38,628 bases of DNA from an uncultured Prevotella sp. (GCA_905233245.1 CAJODK010000015.1:1-38628); one strand, 5' to 3'. Numbered from the stretch's first letter, positions 8,685 through 17,476 are shown. Numbers and translations are program-made. Notes: generated by a model not told the origin, from the sequence alone.

Positions 8685-10469
8685 ATGAATATATTAGAAC
8701 TTTCAGAACAAGAGATAGGACGCAGGGAGAGCCTGCAGGAACTTCGTAATATGGGCATCGATCCATATCCTGCAGCAGAGTTTCCTACCGATGCGTTCTC
8801 TACAGAGATAGTCGAGAATTTCGTTGACCTGCCAGTGATGGGCAAGGATGAAGAAGGCAATGATGTTCGTGAAGCAGCCACGCCGGAGAATAGCCGCATC
8901 GTCAGCATTGCTGGTCGTATGATGTCACGCCGTATTATGGGTAAGGCAGGCTTTGCCGAACTGCAGGACTCTCGAGGTCGCATACAGGTGTATGTACAGC
9001 GTGACGAACTCTGCCCAGGCGAGGATAAGGATTATTATAATAAGGTATTCAAGAAACTCCTTGACATCGGTGACTTTATCGGCGTCAAGGGTTATGTTTT
9101 CCGTACCAAGACGGGTGAGATTTCCGTTCATGCTCAGCAGCTCACGCTCCTTAGTAAGTCTCTCAAGCCACTGCCTATTGTGAAATACAAGGATGGTGTG
9201 GCATATGACAAGTTTGATGACCCCGAACTACGCTATCGTCAGCGATACGTTGACCTCGTGGTCAATGAAGGCGTGAAGGATACCTTCCTCAAGCGTGCTA
9301 CCATTGTGCGCACCCTGCGAAACATCCTCAATGAAGCAGGCTATACCGAGGTGGATACCCCGATATTGCAGAATATACCAGGTGGTGCCAGTGCGCGTCC
9401 CTTCATGACTCACTTCAATGCCCTCAATCAGGATATGTACATGCGTATCGCTACCGAGTTGTACCTGAAGCGACTCATCGTAGGTGGTTTCGAGGGCGTC
9501 TATGAGATAGGCAAGAACTTCCGTAACGAGGGCATGGACAAGACCCACAACCCTGAGTTTACCTGCATGGAGCTCTACGTCAGCTACAAGGACCTCAACT
9601 GGGGTATGACGTTTACAGAGCAGATGCTGGAAAAAATATGCACTGCAGTCAACGGTAAGCCAGAAGTGGAGATAGACGGCAAGGTAATCTCCTTCAAGGC
9701 GCCATTCCGCCGCCTGCCTATCCTTGATGCTATCAAGGAGAAGACAGGCTACGACCTCTATCCTATGTCAGAGGATGAGATACGTGAGGTGGCAAAAAAA
9801 CTCGATATTGAGGTGGATGAGACTATGGGTAAGGGCAAACTCATCGATGAGATATTCGGTGAGACTTGTGAGGGAACCTTCCTCCAGCCTACCTTCATTA
9901 CAGACTATCCAGTTGAGATGTCACCGCTGACCAAGATGCACCGCTCTAAGCCAGGACTGACAGAGCGTTTCGAACTGATGGTCAACGGCAAGGAACTTGC
10001 TAACGCCTACTCAGAGCTCAATGACCCTATAGACCAGGAAGAGCGCTTCGTAGAGCAGATGCGTCTTGCTGACAAGGGTGACGATGAGGCGATGATTATC
10101 GACCACGACTTCCTCCGCGCCTTGCAGTACGGTATGCCACCAACCTTCGGTATAGGCATTGGTATCGACCGTCTCGTAATGCTCCTCACTGGCAAGTTTG
10201 CCATTGGTGAGGTAATGCTCTTCCCGCAGATGAAACCAGAGGCTAAGACACCACAGAGCAGTAAGGCAGAGTGGGCAGAGATAGGCGTTGGTGAGGACTG
10301 GGTGCCAGTGCTTCGCAAGGCAGGTTTCAATCTCATTCAGAATATCAAGGACGAGAAGCCCCAGGGCCTTCAGCAGAAGATAGGTGATATTGTCAAGAAG
10401 TACAAACTCGACATGCAGAAACCTACTGTGGATGAGATAGCACAGTGGATAGAGAAGGCAAATGTTTGA
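8685..10469 (+). CDS. lysS: Lysyl-tRNA synthetase, class II
   Basis: Charges tRNA-Lys in the cytoplasm. The N-terminal OB-fold anticodon domain spans about residues 55-180 ([25 protein letters not shown]). The class II core follows, with motif 2 ([22 protein letters not shown]) and motif 3 ([15 protein letters not shown]). At 594 residues it is longer than the roughly 505-residue E. coli enzyme. The extra 75 or so residues at the C-terminus ([18 protein letters not shown] onward) form a small helical domain common in Bacteroidetes LysS. The ATG at 8685 lies 13 bases after porV, and the stop overlaps gpsA by 8 bases. Confidence 0.97.
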   Translation: MNILELSEQEIGRRESLQELRNMGIDPYPAAEFPTDAFSTEIVENFVDLPVMGKDEEGNDVREAATPENSRIVSIAGRMMSRRIMGKAGFAELQDSRGRIQVYVQRDELCPGEDKDYYNKVFKKLLDIGDFIGVKGYVFRTKTGEISVHAQQLTLLSKSLKPLPIVKYKDGVAYDKFDDPELRYRQRYVDLVVNEGVKDTFLKRATIVRTLRNILNEAGYTEVDTPILQNIPGGASARPFMTHFNALNQDMYMRIATELYLKRLIVGGFEGVYEIGKNFRNEGMDKTHNPEFTCMELYVSYKDLNWGMTFTEQMLEKICTAVNGKPEVEIDGKVISFKAPFRRLPILDAIKEKTGYDLYPMSEDEIREVAKKLDIEVDETMGKGKLIDEIFGETCEGTFLQPTFITDYPVEMSPLTKMHRSKPGLTERFELMVNGKELANAYSELNDPIDQEERFVEQMRLADKGDDEAMIIDHDFLRALQYGMPPTFGIGIGIDRLVMLLTGKFAIGEVMLFPQMKPEAKTPQSSKAEWAEIGVGEDWVPVLRKAGFNLIQNIKDEKPQGLQQKIGDIVKKYKLDMQKPTVDEIAQWIEKANV

Positions 10470-11457
10470 TTGCGGTAAAATAGCAGTAATCGGTGGTGGT
10501 AGTTGGGCAACGGCTATTGCCAAGATTATCCTAGACAGTACCCACCAGATAGGATGGTACATGCGCAGAGATGACCGTATTGAGGACTTCAAGCGCATGG
10601 GGCATAACCCTGCATATCTCACCAGCGTCCATTTCAACCTCGATGAGATAGAATTTACCTCCGATATCAATAAAATAGCGTCAGAGTACGATACGCTGGT
10701 CTTCGTCACCCCGTCGCCTTACATGAAGAATCACCTTAAGAAACTTCGTGTGCGACTGCGTGACAAATTTGTCATTACTGCTATCAAGGGTATTGTACCC
10801 GACGAGAATCTCTGTTGTTCGGAGTACTTCCATGAGGTACTTGATGTACCGACAGACAATCTCGCCTGCATCGGTGGTCCTTCACACGCTGAGGAGGTGG
10901 CCTTGGAGCGTCTCACTTACCTCACCGTTGGCTGTGCTGACCTTGACAAGGCAGAGGCCTTCGCCAATGTCCTTGCCAATCGTTATGTCAAGACCAAGGT
11001 CTCTGATGATGTCATTGGCATCGAGTACGCCTCCGTGCTCAAGAATGTCTATGCTATAGCTGGCGGTATCTGTTCAGGATTGAAGTATGGTGACAATTTC
11101 CATGCTGTCCTTATGTCTAATGCCTTGCAGGAGATGTCGCGATTCCTTGATGCCATACACCCCATAGAGCGTCGCATGGAGGATTCTGCCTATATGGGTG
11201 ACCTGCTCGTTACGGGTTACAGTAATTTCTCTCGCAACCGTACCTTCGGCACCATGATAGGCAAGGGTTATTCCGTCAAGAGCGCACAGATAGAGATGGA
11301 GATGATAGCCGAGGGATATTTCGGTACTAAGTGTATGAAGGAGATAAACCGCCACATGCACGTCAATATGCCAATCCTTGATGCAGTCTATAATATCCTC
11401 TATGAGCGCATCTCTCCACAGGTGGAGATAAAGTTGCTGACCGACTCCTTCAGATAA
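10462..11457 (+). CDS. gpsA: Glycerol-3-phosphate dehydrogenase [NAD(P)+]
   Basis: Reduces dihydroxyacetone phosphate to sn-glycerol 3-phosphate for phospholipid synthesis. The N-terminal Rossmann motif is [27 protein letters not shown] and ITAIKGI follow, and the substrate-binding region contains [22 protein letters not shown] with the expected catalytic lysine. The C-terminal helical domain includes [14 protein letters not shown]. The 331 residues match the family. The start overlaps the lysS end by 8 bases, implying translational coupling. Confidence 0.95.
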   Translation: MFDCGKIAVIGGGSWATAIAKIILDSTHQIGWYMRRDDRIEDFKRMGHNPAYLTSVHFNLDEIEFTSDINKIASEYDTLVFVTPSPYMKNHLKKLRVRLRDKFVITAIKGIVPDENLCCSEYFHEVLDVPTDNLACIGGPSHAEEVALERLTYLTVGCADLDKAEAFANVLANRYVKTKVSDDVIGIEYASVLKNVYAIAGGICSGLKYGDNFHAVLMSNALQEMSRFLDAIHPIERRMEDSAYMGDLLVTGYSNFSRNRTFGTMIGKGYSVKSAQIEMEMIAEGYFGTKCMKEINRHMHVNMPILDAVYNILYERISPQVEIKLLTDSFR

Positions 11458-11521
11458 CTTAATACATTTGCAAGAAGCATAAGAACTTTTAATAAAAGAC
11501 AGAAAATCTAAATAAAAATCG

Positions 11522-11529
11522 TAACTTTG
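11522..11529 (+). promoter_or_regulatory. Promoter -7 box for galE
   Basis: TAACTTTG matches TAnnTTTG. The upstream 60 bases are A/T-rich and no good -33 TTTG is visible. The galE ATG follows 11 bases later (or 23 for the inner ATG), giving a very short leader. Confidence 0.65.
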
Positions 11530-11540
11530 CAAAGAACATT

Positions 11541-12575
11541 ATGCATGTAGATATGAAAGAATGTGTATTGATATCAGGTGGAGCAGGATATATTGGCTCA
11601 CACACTGCCGTAGAACTCACTCAGGCAGGTTATGATGTAGTGATAGTTGACAACTTCTCCAATTCTGATATGGATGCCGTAGAGGGCGTTCGCAAGATAA
11701 CGGGAGTGGATATTCCCTTCGAACTCGTAAACACCTGCGACATAGAGGCTCTCAGAGGTGTTTTCGATAAATATCAGTTTAATTCCGTTATCCATTTTGC
11801 TGCCTATAAGGCTGTCGGTGAGTCTCTGGAGAAACCGCTGATGTACTATCAGAACAATCTCACTTCCTTTATGAACATCTGCCAACTGATGCTGGAGTAT
11901 GAGCGCCCTAACATCCTCTTCTCTTCATCAGCTACCGTATATGGTGATGCAGAGCAGTTGCCCGTAACCGAACAGACAGAGCGCAAACCTGCTGAGTCAC
12001 CTTACGGCAACACTAAGCAGATGGCAGAGGACATCCTTCGTGACTGCTGCAAGGCTTACCCCGTGATGCATGGTGTGGCACTGCGTTATTTCAATCCCGT
12101 AGGTGCTCATCCGTCAGCACTCATCGGCGAACTGCCACGGGGCGTGCCCAATAATCTTCTGCCCTTCGTCACCCAGACTGCAGCGGGAGTGCGTGAATGC
12201 CTGTCTGTTTTCGGCAATGACTATGACACCCCTGACGGAACCTGCCTGCGTGACTATATCGATGTTGTCGATTTGGCAAAGGCTCATGTGGCTACCATCA
12301 ATCGTATGACACAGGGCAGGATGAAGCAGGACTACGAGATATTCAACGTAGGAACAGGTCGTCCTGTATCGGTGTTGGAATTGGTCACCAAGTTTGAGCA
12401 GGTCAATGGTCTCAAACTCAACTACAAGATAGTGGGACGCCGTCCTGGTGACGTTCCTGCTGTATGGGCTGATGTGACTCTTGGCAATGAGGAACTCGGT
12501 TGGAAGGCTGAGCGTACACTCGAAGAGACTCTTGCAGCAGCATGGCAGTGGGAGAAGCACGTTCGCAACTTATAA
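11541..12575 (+). CDS. galE: UDP-glucose 4-epimerase
   Basis: Interconverts UDP-glucose and UDP-galactose with bound NAD+, feeding galactose use and cell-surface glycan synthesis. The extended SDR fold is clear: the NAD motif SGGAGYIGSHTAVEL, FAAYKAVGES, the catalytic Ser/Thr region SSSATVYGD and the Tyr-Lys pair in SPYGNTKQMAE, then VALRYFNPVGAHPS and the FNVGTGRPVSVLEL C-terminal part. The 344 residues are normal. An inner ATG at 11553 (MKECVLISGG) is an equally plausible start. It is followed 33 bases later by a nucleotidyltransferase gene. Confidence 0.96.
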   Translation: MHVDMKECVLISGGAGYIGSHTAVELTQAGYDVVIVDNFSNSDMDAVEGVRKITGVDIPFELVNTCDIEALRGVFDKYQFNSVIHFAAYKAVGESLEKPLMYYQNNLTSFMNICQLMLEYERPNILFSSSATVYGDAEQLPVTEQTERKPAESPYGNTKQMAEDILRDCCKAYPVMHGVALRYFNPVGAHPSALIGELPRGVPNNLLPFVTQTAAGVRECLSVFGNDYDTPDGTCLRDYIDVVDLAKAHVATINRMTQGRMKQDYEIFNVGTGRPVSVLELVTKFEQVNGLKLNYKIVGRRPGDVPAVWADVTLGNEELGWKAERTLEETLAAAWQWEKHVRNL

Positions 12576-12600
12576 CTTATAACTTGTAACTTATATCTTA
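12567..12600 (+). repeat. Short-period repeat between galE and the nucleotidyltransferase gene
   Basis: AACTTATAACTT words, period 8-9, begin in the last galE codons and run to near the next start. They share a 16-base string with the rpsB-tsf spacer. Confidence 0.7.
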
Positions 12601-12608
12601 CGCTAGTT

Positions 12609-13532
12609 ATGAAACCAACACTTTTTCTTTTAGCAGCAGGTATGGGCAGCCGTTACGGTGGCCTGAAGCAACTTGACGGTCTGGGACCCAATGGTGAGAC
12701 AATCATGGACTACAGCATCTACGATGCCATCCAGGCTGGTTTTGGCAAGATAGTATGGGTAATCCGCAAGGACTTCGAAGAGCAGTTCCGCTCGCAGATA
12801 CTCTCCAAGTACGAGGGCAAGGTGCAGTGCGAACTCTGTTTTCAGGCTCTTGATGCCCTGCCAGAGGGCTTCAGCGTACCTGAAGGTCGTACCAAGCCAT
12901 GGGGCACCAATCACGCCATACTGATGGGTAAGGATGTCGTTAAGGAACCCTTCTGCGTCATCAATTGTGATGATTTCTATGGCAGGGACAGTTTTATGGT
13001 GATGGGTAAGTACCTCTCCTCTCTCGCTGACGATGCCAAGGGCCAGTATGCTATGGTGGGCTATCGCGTGGGAAATACCCTGTCAGAGAATGGCACCGTC
13101 TCTCGTGGTGTCTGCTCTAAGGATGCCCAGGAGAATCTCACCACATGTATAGAGCGCACCAAGATAGAGCGCCAGCCTGATGGCAGCGTTGCATACCGCA
13201 AGGACAATAAGGAGGATGGCGAGTGGGTGACTATCGATGAGAATACCCCTGTCTCCATGAATGTATGGGGCTTCACCCCAGATTACTTCGAGTACTCAGA
13301 GCAGATGTTCAGGGATTTCCTCTCTGACCCTAAGAATCTGGAGAGTCCTAAGTCAGAGTACTTCATTCCTATGGCTGTCAACAAACTCATCAACGATGGT
13401 ACTGCCACTTGCAAGGTGCTCGACACCACTGCCAAGTGGTTTGGCGTGACCTACGCAGAAGACCGTCCTGCGACGGTTGCCCGCATCCAAAAACTCGTTG
13501 ATGACGGCATTTATCCCGACAAACTCTTCTAA
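12609..13532 (+). CDS. Sugar nucleotidyltransferase family protein
   Basis: A GT-A-fold nucleotidyltransferase related to sugar-1-phosphate nucleotidylyltransferases. The start FLLAAGMGSRYGGLKQLDGLG is a variant of the G-G-x-G-x-R nucleotide-binding loop with its downstream lysine. GTNHAILMGKDVV and the metal-binding INCDDFYGRDSF follow. At 307 residues there is no trimeric left-handed helix domain. The substrate is unknown; in Bacteroidetes such proteins often sit near galE or choline/sugar kinases, and here it lies directly after galE. A role in nucleotide-sugar supply is inferred only. Confidence 0.85.
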   Translation: MKPTLFLLAAGMGSRYGGLKQLDGLGPNGETIMDYSIYDAIQAGFGKIVWVIRKDFEEQFRSQILSKYEGKVQCELCFQALDALPEGFSVPEGRTKPWGTNHAILMGKDVVKEPFCVINCDDFYGRDSFMVMGKYLSSLADDAKGQYAMVGYRVGNTLSENGTVSRGVCSKDAQENLTTCIERTKIERQPDGSVAYRKDNKEDGEWVTIDENTPVSMNVWGFTPDYFEYSEQMFRDFLSDPKNLESPKSEYFIPMAVNKLINDGTATCKVLDTTAKWFGVTYAEDRPATVARIQKLVDDGIYPDKLF

Positions 13533-13555
13533 GATGTAAAAAAGTTCTGAAAAAA

Positions 13556-13587
13556 TTTGGTGGTTTCAGAGAAAAGCAGTAACTTTG
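13556..13587 (+). promoter_or_regulatory. Promoter of tRNA-Gln
   Basis: TTTG at 13556-13559, a 20-base spacer, then TAACTTTG at 13580-13587: a full match to the Bacteroidetes promoter, 19 bases upstream of the tRNA. Confidence 0.85.
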
Positions 13588-13606
13588 CACCCGCAAATCA
13601 GAACGA

Positions 13607-13680
13607 TGGGGTATGGTGTAATGGTAACACTGCAGATTCTGGTCCTGCCTTTCCTGGTTCGAATCCGGGTACCCCAACCA
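13607..13680 (+). tRNA. tRNA-Gln (anticodon CTG)
   Basis: The 74-base cloverleaf folds as acceptor TGGGGTA/TACCCCA, D stem GTGT/ACAC, anticodon arm GCAGA-TTCTGGT-CCTGC and T arm CCTGG-TTCGAAT-CCGGG, with discriminator A and an encoded CCA. The weak T1-A72 first pair is typical of tRNA-Gln. The loop places CTG at positions 34-36, reading CAG. The last anticodon-stem pair (31-39) is an A-C mismatch. It has its own promoter and terminator. Confidence 0.95.
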
Positions 13681-13682
13681 AG

Positions 13683-13722
13683 TCGCTAAGAAGTTTTTCG
13701 CAACTGCTTAGCGATTTTTTTT
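13683..13722 (+). terminator. Terminator after tRNA-Gln
   Basis: Perfect 8-bp stem TCGCTAAG (13683-13690) with CTTAGCGA (13707-13714), then eight T residues: a textbook intrinsic terminator. Confidence 0.92.
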
Positions 13723-13750
13723 GTCCGTTTATTTTTTTTTTGTAACTTTG
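13720..13750 (+). promoter_or_regulatory. Promoter of the GH28 gene
   Basis: TTTG at 13720-13723, 19 bases, TAACTTTG at 13743-13750. The following leader of about 35 bases is C/A-rich and G-poor, built of AAACGACC/AAACAACT-like words, and leads straight to the ATG. Promoter, leader and signal-peptide DNA resemble those of the PL11 gene. Confidence 0.8.
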
Positions 13751-13787
13751 TACCCTAAACGACCAAACAACTAAAAAACTAAATAAT

Positions 13788-15185
13788 ATGAAAAGACTAT
13801 TTCTCTCGTGCCTGGTAATGGCAATCAGCCTTCTCTCAGTCAATGCCGCTGAGGGTTGGGATCAGCAGGTGTATGACGGTATCATCGCACGTATCAAGGC
13901 TCCAGTATTCAAGGCTAAGGAGTACAAGATTACCGACTTCGGTGCTTCCACCTCTGCCACTGCTGCCAAGAATCAGAAGGCTATCAATAAGGCTATCGCT
14001 GTCTGTTCCAAGAAGGGTGGCGGCAAGGTCATCGTGCCTGCTGGCCTGTATATGACGGGTGCCATCACCCTGAAGTCCAATGTCAACCTCGTAGTGGAGG
14101 AGGGCGCTACCCTGCGTTTCGCCTTTGACCGCGACCTGTATCCTAACGTGGAGACACGCTGGGAGGGTCTCAACATAGTAAACTATCAGCCTTGCATCTA
14201 TGCCGTTGATGCACAGAATATAGGTCTTACCGGCAAGGGTGTCATCGATGGCTATGGTTCCAACGAGCGTTGGTGGTACATGAAGGGCAACAAGCATCAC
14301 GGTTACCACGAGGGTGTCGATGAGTGGCAGGGCAAGGATGCCGTTGGCACTCGTGCCGACCTGCTCAAGATGGCTGACAATGGTGTGCCTACCAAGGAGC
14401 GCATCTTCGGCAAGGGCAAGGGACTGCGTCCACAGTTGGTAAACTTCGTTCGCTGTCAGAATGCTATCATCGAGGGTGTCGAACTCCGTGACTCTCCGTT
14501 CTGGGTTATCCACCCACTGTTTGTCAAGAACCTCACCGTTCGCAATGTGACCATCTTCAATGACGGTCCTAACGGCGACGGTTGTGACCCAGAGTCATGC
14601 GAGGACGTCCTCATTGAGGGTTGCACCTTCCATACTGGCGACGACTGTATCGCACTGAAGTCAGGACGTAATGCAGACGGTCTGAAGGCCAATGTACCTT
14701 GTAAGAATATCATCATCCGTGGTTGTAAGATGGCTGACGGACATGGTGGCGTCGTTATAGGCTCTGAGATTTCTGGCGGTTGCGACAATATCTTCGCAGA
14801 GGACTGCGAGATGGATTCTCCTAACCTTGACCGCGTGCTCCGCATCAAGACCAATACCTGTCGTGGCGGTATCAACCAGAATATCTTCATTCGCAATATC
14901 AAGGTGGGTCAGTGCCGTGAGGCTGTCGTACGTATCAACCTCGTATATGAGCCAGCAGAGATTGCAGAGCGTGGTCACATCCCTACCGTTCGCAATGTCT
15001 GGGTGGAGAATGTCAACTGCAACAAGTCTCAGTACGGTGCTCGCTTCAACGGTCTCGAAGAGGAAGCGCAGATTTACAATATCAACATCAAGAACTGTAA
15101 GTGGAACAACATCCAGAAGATGCCTGTTGAGGTGACGGGTAAGACTCGTGACATCCGTCTCGAGAATGTAAGCTTCGGATGGTAA
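13788..15185 (+). CDS. GH28 polygalacturonase (secreted)
   Basis: A pectin-degrading hydrolase of family GH28, which cleaves alpha-1,4-galacturonosyl links by inversion. A signal peptide (MKRLFLSCLVMAISLLSVNA) is followed by a right-handed beta-helix of about 440 residues beginning ITDFGASTSATAAKNQKAIN. The acidic triad is visible as Asp264 in NGDGCDPE and Asp285/Asp286 in TGDDCIALKSG. The GHGGVVIGSE loop supplies the catalytic-site His and LRIKT the substrate-binding Arg/Lys. The NGDG variant of the usual NTDG hints at an exo-acting or rhamnogalacturonan-type enzyme, but this is not decisive. No type IX C-terminal domain is present. The start is fixed by the promoter and the signal peptide. 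Confidence 0.93.
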   Translation: MKRLFLSCLVMAISLLSVNAAEGWDQQVYDGIIARIKAPVFKAKEYKITDFGASTSATAAKNQKAINKAIAVCSKKGGGKVIVPAGLYMTGAITLKSNVNLVVEEGATLRFAFDRDLYPNVETRWEGLNIVNYQPCIYAVDAQNIGLTGKGVIDGYGSNERWWYMKGNKHHGYHEGVDEWQGKDAVGTRADLLKMADNGVPTKERIFGKGKGLRPQLVNFVRCQNAIIEGVELRDSPFWVIHPLFVKNLTVRNVTIFNDGPNGDGCDPESCEDVLIEGCTFHTGDDCIALKSGRNADGLKANVPCKNIIIRGCKMADGHGGVVIGSEISGGCDNIFAEDCEMDSPNLDRVLRIKTNTCRGGINQNIFIRNIKVGQCREAVVRINLVYEPAEIAERGHIPTVRNVWVENVNCNKSQYGARFNGLEEEAQIYNINIKNCKWNNIQKMPVEVTGKTRDIRLENVSFGW

Positions 15186-15187
15186 AC

Positions 15188-15227
15188 AGGGTGCCTTACT
15201 CAGAATGGAGTAGGGCACTCTATTTTT
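15188..15227. terminator. Bidirectional terminator between GH28 and RluA-type genes
   Basis: A 14-bp imperfect stem, AGGGTGCCTTACTC (15188-15201) with GAGTAGGGCACTCT (15208-15221), is followed by a T-rich run. It lies between convergent genes and includes the last codons and stop of the minus-strand RluA-type gene. Confidence 0.8.
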
Positions 15228-16576
15228 ATGGTCTCATGTGTGAATGGATGCTCGAAAGTGAGGCGTGTGGCATGCAGCATCATGCGCTCGGCATGGGTGT
15301 TGCCATAGAGAGGGTCGCCCACGATGGGACTATTTAGCCCATCGGGATGAGCACAGTGAATGCGTAGCTGATGCGTCCTGCCAGTCAGGGGAAATAGGCG
15401 CACTCGGTTCCCATCGATAAACTCATACTCCGTTACCGCCTCCTTACCATTCTCATAGTCCACCCGTTGCATGGGACGATGCTCAAAGTCTGCACTAAGC
15501 GGCAGAGAGATAACCCCCTTGCTGCATGACGGTTCTCCCCCTAACTGGGGGGACTTGAGGGGGGCTACTATCGCCTCATACTCCTTCCTTACCTTATCAT
15601 GCTCAGCAAAAAGGCGTTGCATAGCCACGAAGGCATCTTCGGTCTTGGCAAAGAGCAGTATGCCCGATGTGTCCATGTCGAGACGATGACAGGCTTTGAC
15701 CCTTAGACCTTTGACCTTTGACCTTTGACTTTTGACCATCTCTTCCGCGTTTGGCAGATTACGTTTCCCGGGCACGGAGAGCAGTCCTGATGGTTTGTTG
15801 ATGGCGAGGTAATAGTCGTCCTCCCAAAGCACTTCCAGCTCCCTCTCTGCGGGAGAGGGCGGGGGGAGAGGTCTGAAGGGATACACCACACAGTCCTCAG
15901 GCATCATATACCAAAGCAGTGGCATGCACTTCGCCTGGCAGGGTTCGTAGAACTGTCCGTGATGGCGTATCACACCCTTTGGTGACTCGCCATACCAGAA
16001 TTCTGCCACTGCCAGCGGTTTCAGACCGTGCTGATTGGCATAGTTCAGGAGCTTAGGGGTGCAACATTCGCCCGTTCCGCTTGGTGGCACCACCTGTTTT
16101 GAACCCGTCCGTTGGGCGTACTCGGTAAATATGGATAGGATCTCCCTCCCTGCGGGGGAGGGTAGGGGAGAGGTTACTGTGAACTGACTAAACAGCCACC
16201 TCTGCAGAGCCTGCGAACGCTCCTTGCGCTCATGTTTCATCTCCTCCACCTCTCGTGTGCGCTTACCCTTGGGCAACTGAGCCTCTGCCTCCCTAATTCT
16301 TCTGTTCAGTTCGCTGATTTCCGCCTCGTGAGTCTTGAAGTATCCGTCAGGTTGCAGGTAGTCGTAGATGGCGGGCACATACCCTTCCCAGTCGCTTCTT
16401 CCGCATATCTGTCCGGAGTAAGCCTTGAGCACCCGCCCGCCCTCTGCTATGAGAAACCCAAACATCTTGCCGCGACTTACCTCCTCGCGCCATTCCTCAT
16501 GGCTTTCTACATCCGCAATTATCTCATCACGTATGGTCTTAAAGTTCACTAAGGTGTCTTTCGATAGGTATTCCAC
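15200..16576 (-). CDS. RluA-family RNA pseudouridine synthase with four repeat insertions
   Basis: Isomerises uridine to pseudouridine in rRNA or tRNA. The synthase domain covers about residues 245-458: INKPSGLLSVPG, the catalytic HRLDMDTSGILLFAKT (Asp near 299), LFPLTGRTHQLRIHCAH and IVGDPLYG. The first 230 residues hold a helical, Lys/Glu-rich region and a Cys-containing domain often fused to this enzyme in Bacteroidetes. Four short repeats are translated in frame near residues 135-146, 236-247, 280-293 and 339-349, mostly at domain borders or loops. The gene overlaps the upstream kinase gene by 38 bases. The RNA target is unknown. Confidence 0.88.
   Translation of the reverse strand: MEYLSKDTLVNFKTIRDEIIADVESHEEWREEVSRGKMFGFLIAEGGRVLKAYSGQICGRSDWEGYVPAIYDYLQPDGYFKTHEAEISELNRRIREAEAQLPKGKRTREVEEMKHERKERSQALQRWLFSQFTVTSPLPSPAGREILSIFTEYAQRTGSKQVVPPSGTGECCTPKLLNYANQHGLKPLAVAEFWYGESPKGVIRHHGQFYEPCQAKCMPLLWYMMPEDCVVYPFRPLPPPSPAERELEVLWEDDYYLAINKPSGLLSVPGKRNLPNAEEMVKSQRSKVKGLRVKACHRLDMDTSGILLFAKTEDAFVAMQRLFAEHDKVRKEYEAIVAPLKSPQLGGEPSCSKGVISLPLSADFEHRPMQRVDYENGKEAVTEYEFIDGNRVRLFPLTGRTHQLRIHCAHPDGLNSPIVGDPLYGNTHAERMMLHATRLTFEHPFTHETIKIECPTPF
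15532..15565 (-). repeat. Palindromic repeat inside the pseudouridine synthase gene (1)
   Basis: TCCCCC and GGGGGGA flank a TAACT-like loop, followed by a CTTGAGGGGGG tail. On the coding strand it is read as PLKSPQLGGEPS. Similar G/C palindromes occur between genes in many Bacteroidetes. Confidence 0.75.
15695..15738 (-). repeat. GACCTTT tandem repeat inside the pseudouridine synthase gene (2)
   Basis: Five or six imperfect copies of the 7-base unit GACCTTT are translated as VKSQRSKVKGLRVK, immediately before the catalytic HRLD motif. Confidence 0.8.
15838..15873 (-). repeat. Palindromic repeat inside the pseudouridine synthase gene (3)
   Basis: CTCCCTCTCTGC and GGGAGAGGGCGGGG form a G/C palindrome read as PLPPPSPAEREL. 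It is a second copy of the element at 16140-16175, in the same reading frame and orientation. Confidence 0.8.
16140..16175 (-). repeat. Palindromic repeat inside the pseudouridine synthase gene (4)
   Basis: CTCCCTCCCTGC and GGGGGAGGGTAGGGG form a palindrome read as SPLPSPAGREI. Its sister copy is at 15838-15873. Confidence 0.8.
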
Positions 16577-17357
16577 GGTTTTTGTCTTCGTTGTCCTTGT
16601 TCATGTCTATCCAGTGGTGTAGCATGTCCATAGCGTAGCGTGTGGCATTTTTGAGCATATCGCCATCTTGCAGACGTCCCACGATGATGCTTGAGAATAT
16701 ATCGCCCGTGCCGGGGAATGCTACGGGTATCTCTTCGTAGGGCAGTAGGAAGTGCGTATCGCTGTAGTGGTTGTAGCCCACCACGGCGTGCTCTCCGTTT
16801 ACTATACAACTGGTGATGATGACCGACCGTGCTCCGATTTTGCGCACCTTATCGACCAGTTCCTCTGCCTCCTCGCTGGTGATGCCCTCCTCATGGTATG
16901 GCATGTCCGTCAGCAGGCACGCCTCGGTGTAGTTGGGGAAACACAGGTGTGCCACTCTGAGCATCTCCCTCATGCAGGCGATGGTGCGCTCGTCAGCACC
17001 GCCATAGAGTTTGCCATAGTCGCCCATTACAGGGTCCACAAACACTACAGTGCCCCTTGCTGCCTGTTTTCTGCAATACTGTGCCACCATCTGTGCCTGT
17101 TCTTCGCTCGCCATGAATCCCGTTGTGATGGCATCAAAGCGGAATCCCAGTTCTTCCCACTTCTCCAGCGCCTCCTTTATATAAGAGGTGCTCTCCATTA
17201 TGGCGTACTTGCCATAGGGGAAAGTATTGCTGATGAGCATTGTGGGCAGGGTGAATACGTCGTGCCCCATATACGAGAATATGGGCATCTGTGCCGCTGC
17301 AGCCACTTTGCCGTAGCCGCACATGTCACTTACTATGAGAATCTTGCTTTTTTTCAT
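16539..17357 (-). CDS. Pyridoxamine/pyridoxal kinase
   Basis: A ribokinase-superfamily kinase of the PdxK/PdxY group, which phosphorylates B6 vitamers for the pyridoxal-phosphate salvage pathway. Evidence is the N-terminal SDMCGYGKVAAAAQMPIFSY (family S-x-x-G-x-G-x-A), FVDPVMGDYGKLY, FPNYTEACLLTDMPY and the anion-hole/catalytic FPGTGDIFSSIIVG with Asp in GTGD. At 272 residues it has the normal length. The ATG at 17357 sits 10 bases after a good -7 box. The stop lies within the start of the pseudouridine synthase gene, so the two are likely cotranscribed. Confidence 0.9.
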   Translation of the reverse strand: MKKSKILIVSDMCGYGKVAAAAQMPIFSYMGHDVFTLPTMLISNTFPYGKYAIMESTSYIKEALEKWEELGFRFDAITTGFMASEEQAQMVAQYCRKQAARGTVVFVDPVMGDYGKLYGGADERTIACMREMLRVAHLCFPNYTEACLLTDMPYHEEGITSEEAEELVDKVRKIGARSVIITSCIVNGEHAVVGYNHYSDTHFLLPYEEIPVAFPGTGDIFSSIIVGRLQDGDMLKNATRYAMDMLHHWIDMNKDNEDKNRGIPIERHLSEL

Positions 17358-17367
17358 TATTTGGGTG

Positions 17368-17375
17368 CAAAGGTA
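17368..17375 (-). promoter_or_regulatory. Promoter -7 box of the pyridoxamine kinase gene
   Basis: On the minus strand TACCTTTG matches TAnnTTTG and lies 10 bases from the ATG, giving a very short leader. It is divergent from, and only 9 bases away from, the -33 box of the PL11 promoter. The two could interfere or share regulation. Confidence 0.7.
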
Positions 17376-17383
17376 CTAATATT

Positions 17384-17415
17384 TTTGCTATTCTCGTAAT
17401 TATTTTGTAATTTTG
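17384..17415 (+). promoter_or_regulatory. Promoter of the PL11 gene
   Basis: TTTG at 17384-17387, 20 bases, TAATTTTG at 17408-17415. Bases from here through the signal-peptide codons resemble the GH28 upstream region. Confidence 0.8.
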
Positions 17416-17427
17416 TACCCCAAACCA

Positions 17428-17475
17428 CCAAACGACTAAACAACCAAACGACTAAACAACCAAACGACTAAACAA
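17428..17475 (+). repeat. Three perfect 16-base repeats in the PL11 leader
   Basis: CCAAACGACTAAACAA is repeated three times without error and ends one base before the ATG at 17477. The stretch has one G per unit and is probably unstructured. Related words occupy the GH28 and CE8 leaders. Confidence 0.92.
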
Positions 17476-17476
17476 T

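Noticed and set aside
17428..17475. CRISPR array
   Set aside because: Three 16-base units are directly adjacent with no spacers, and no cas genes are nearby.
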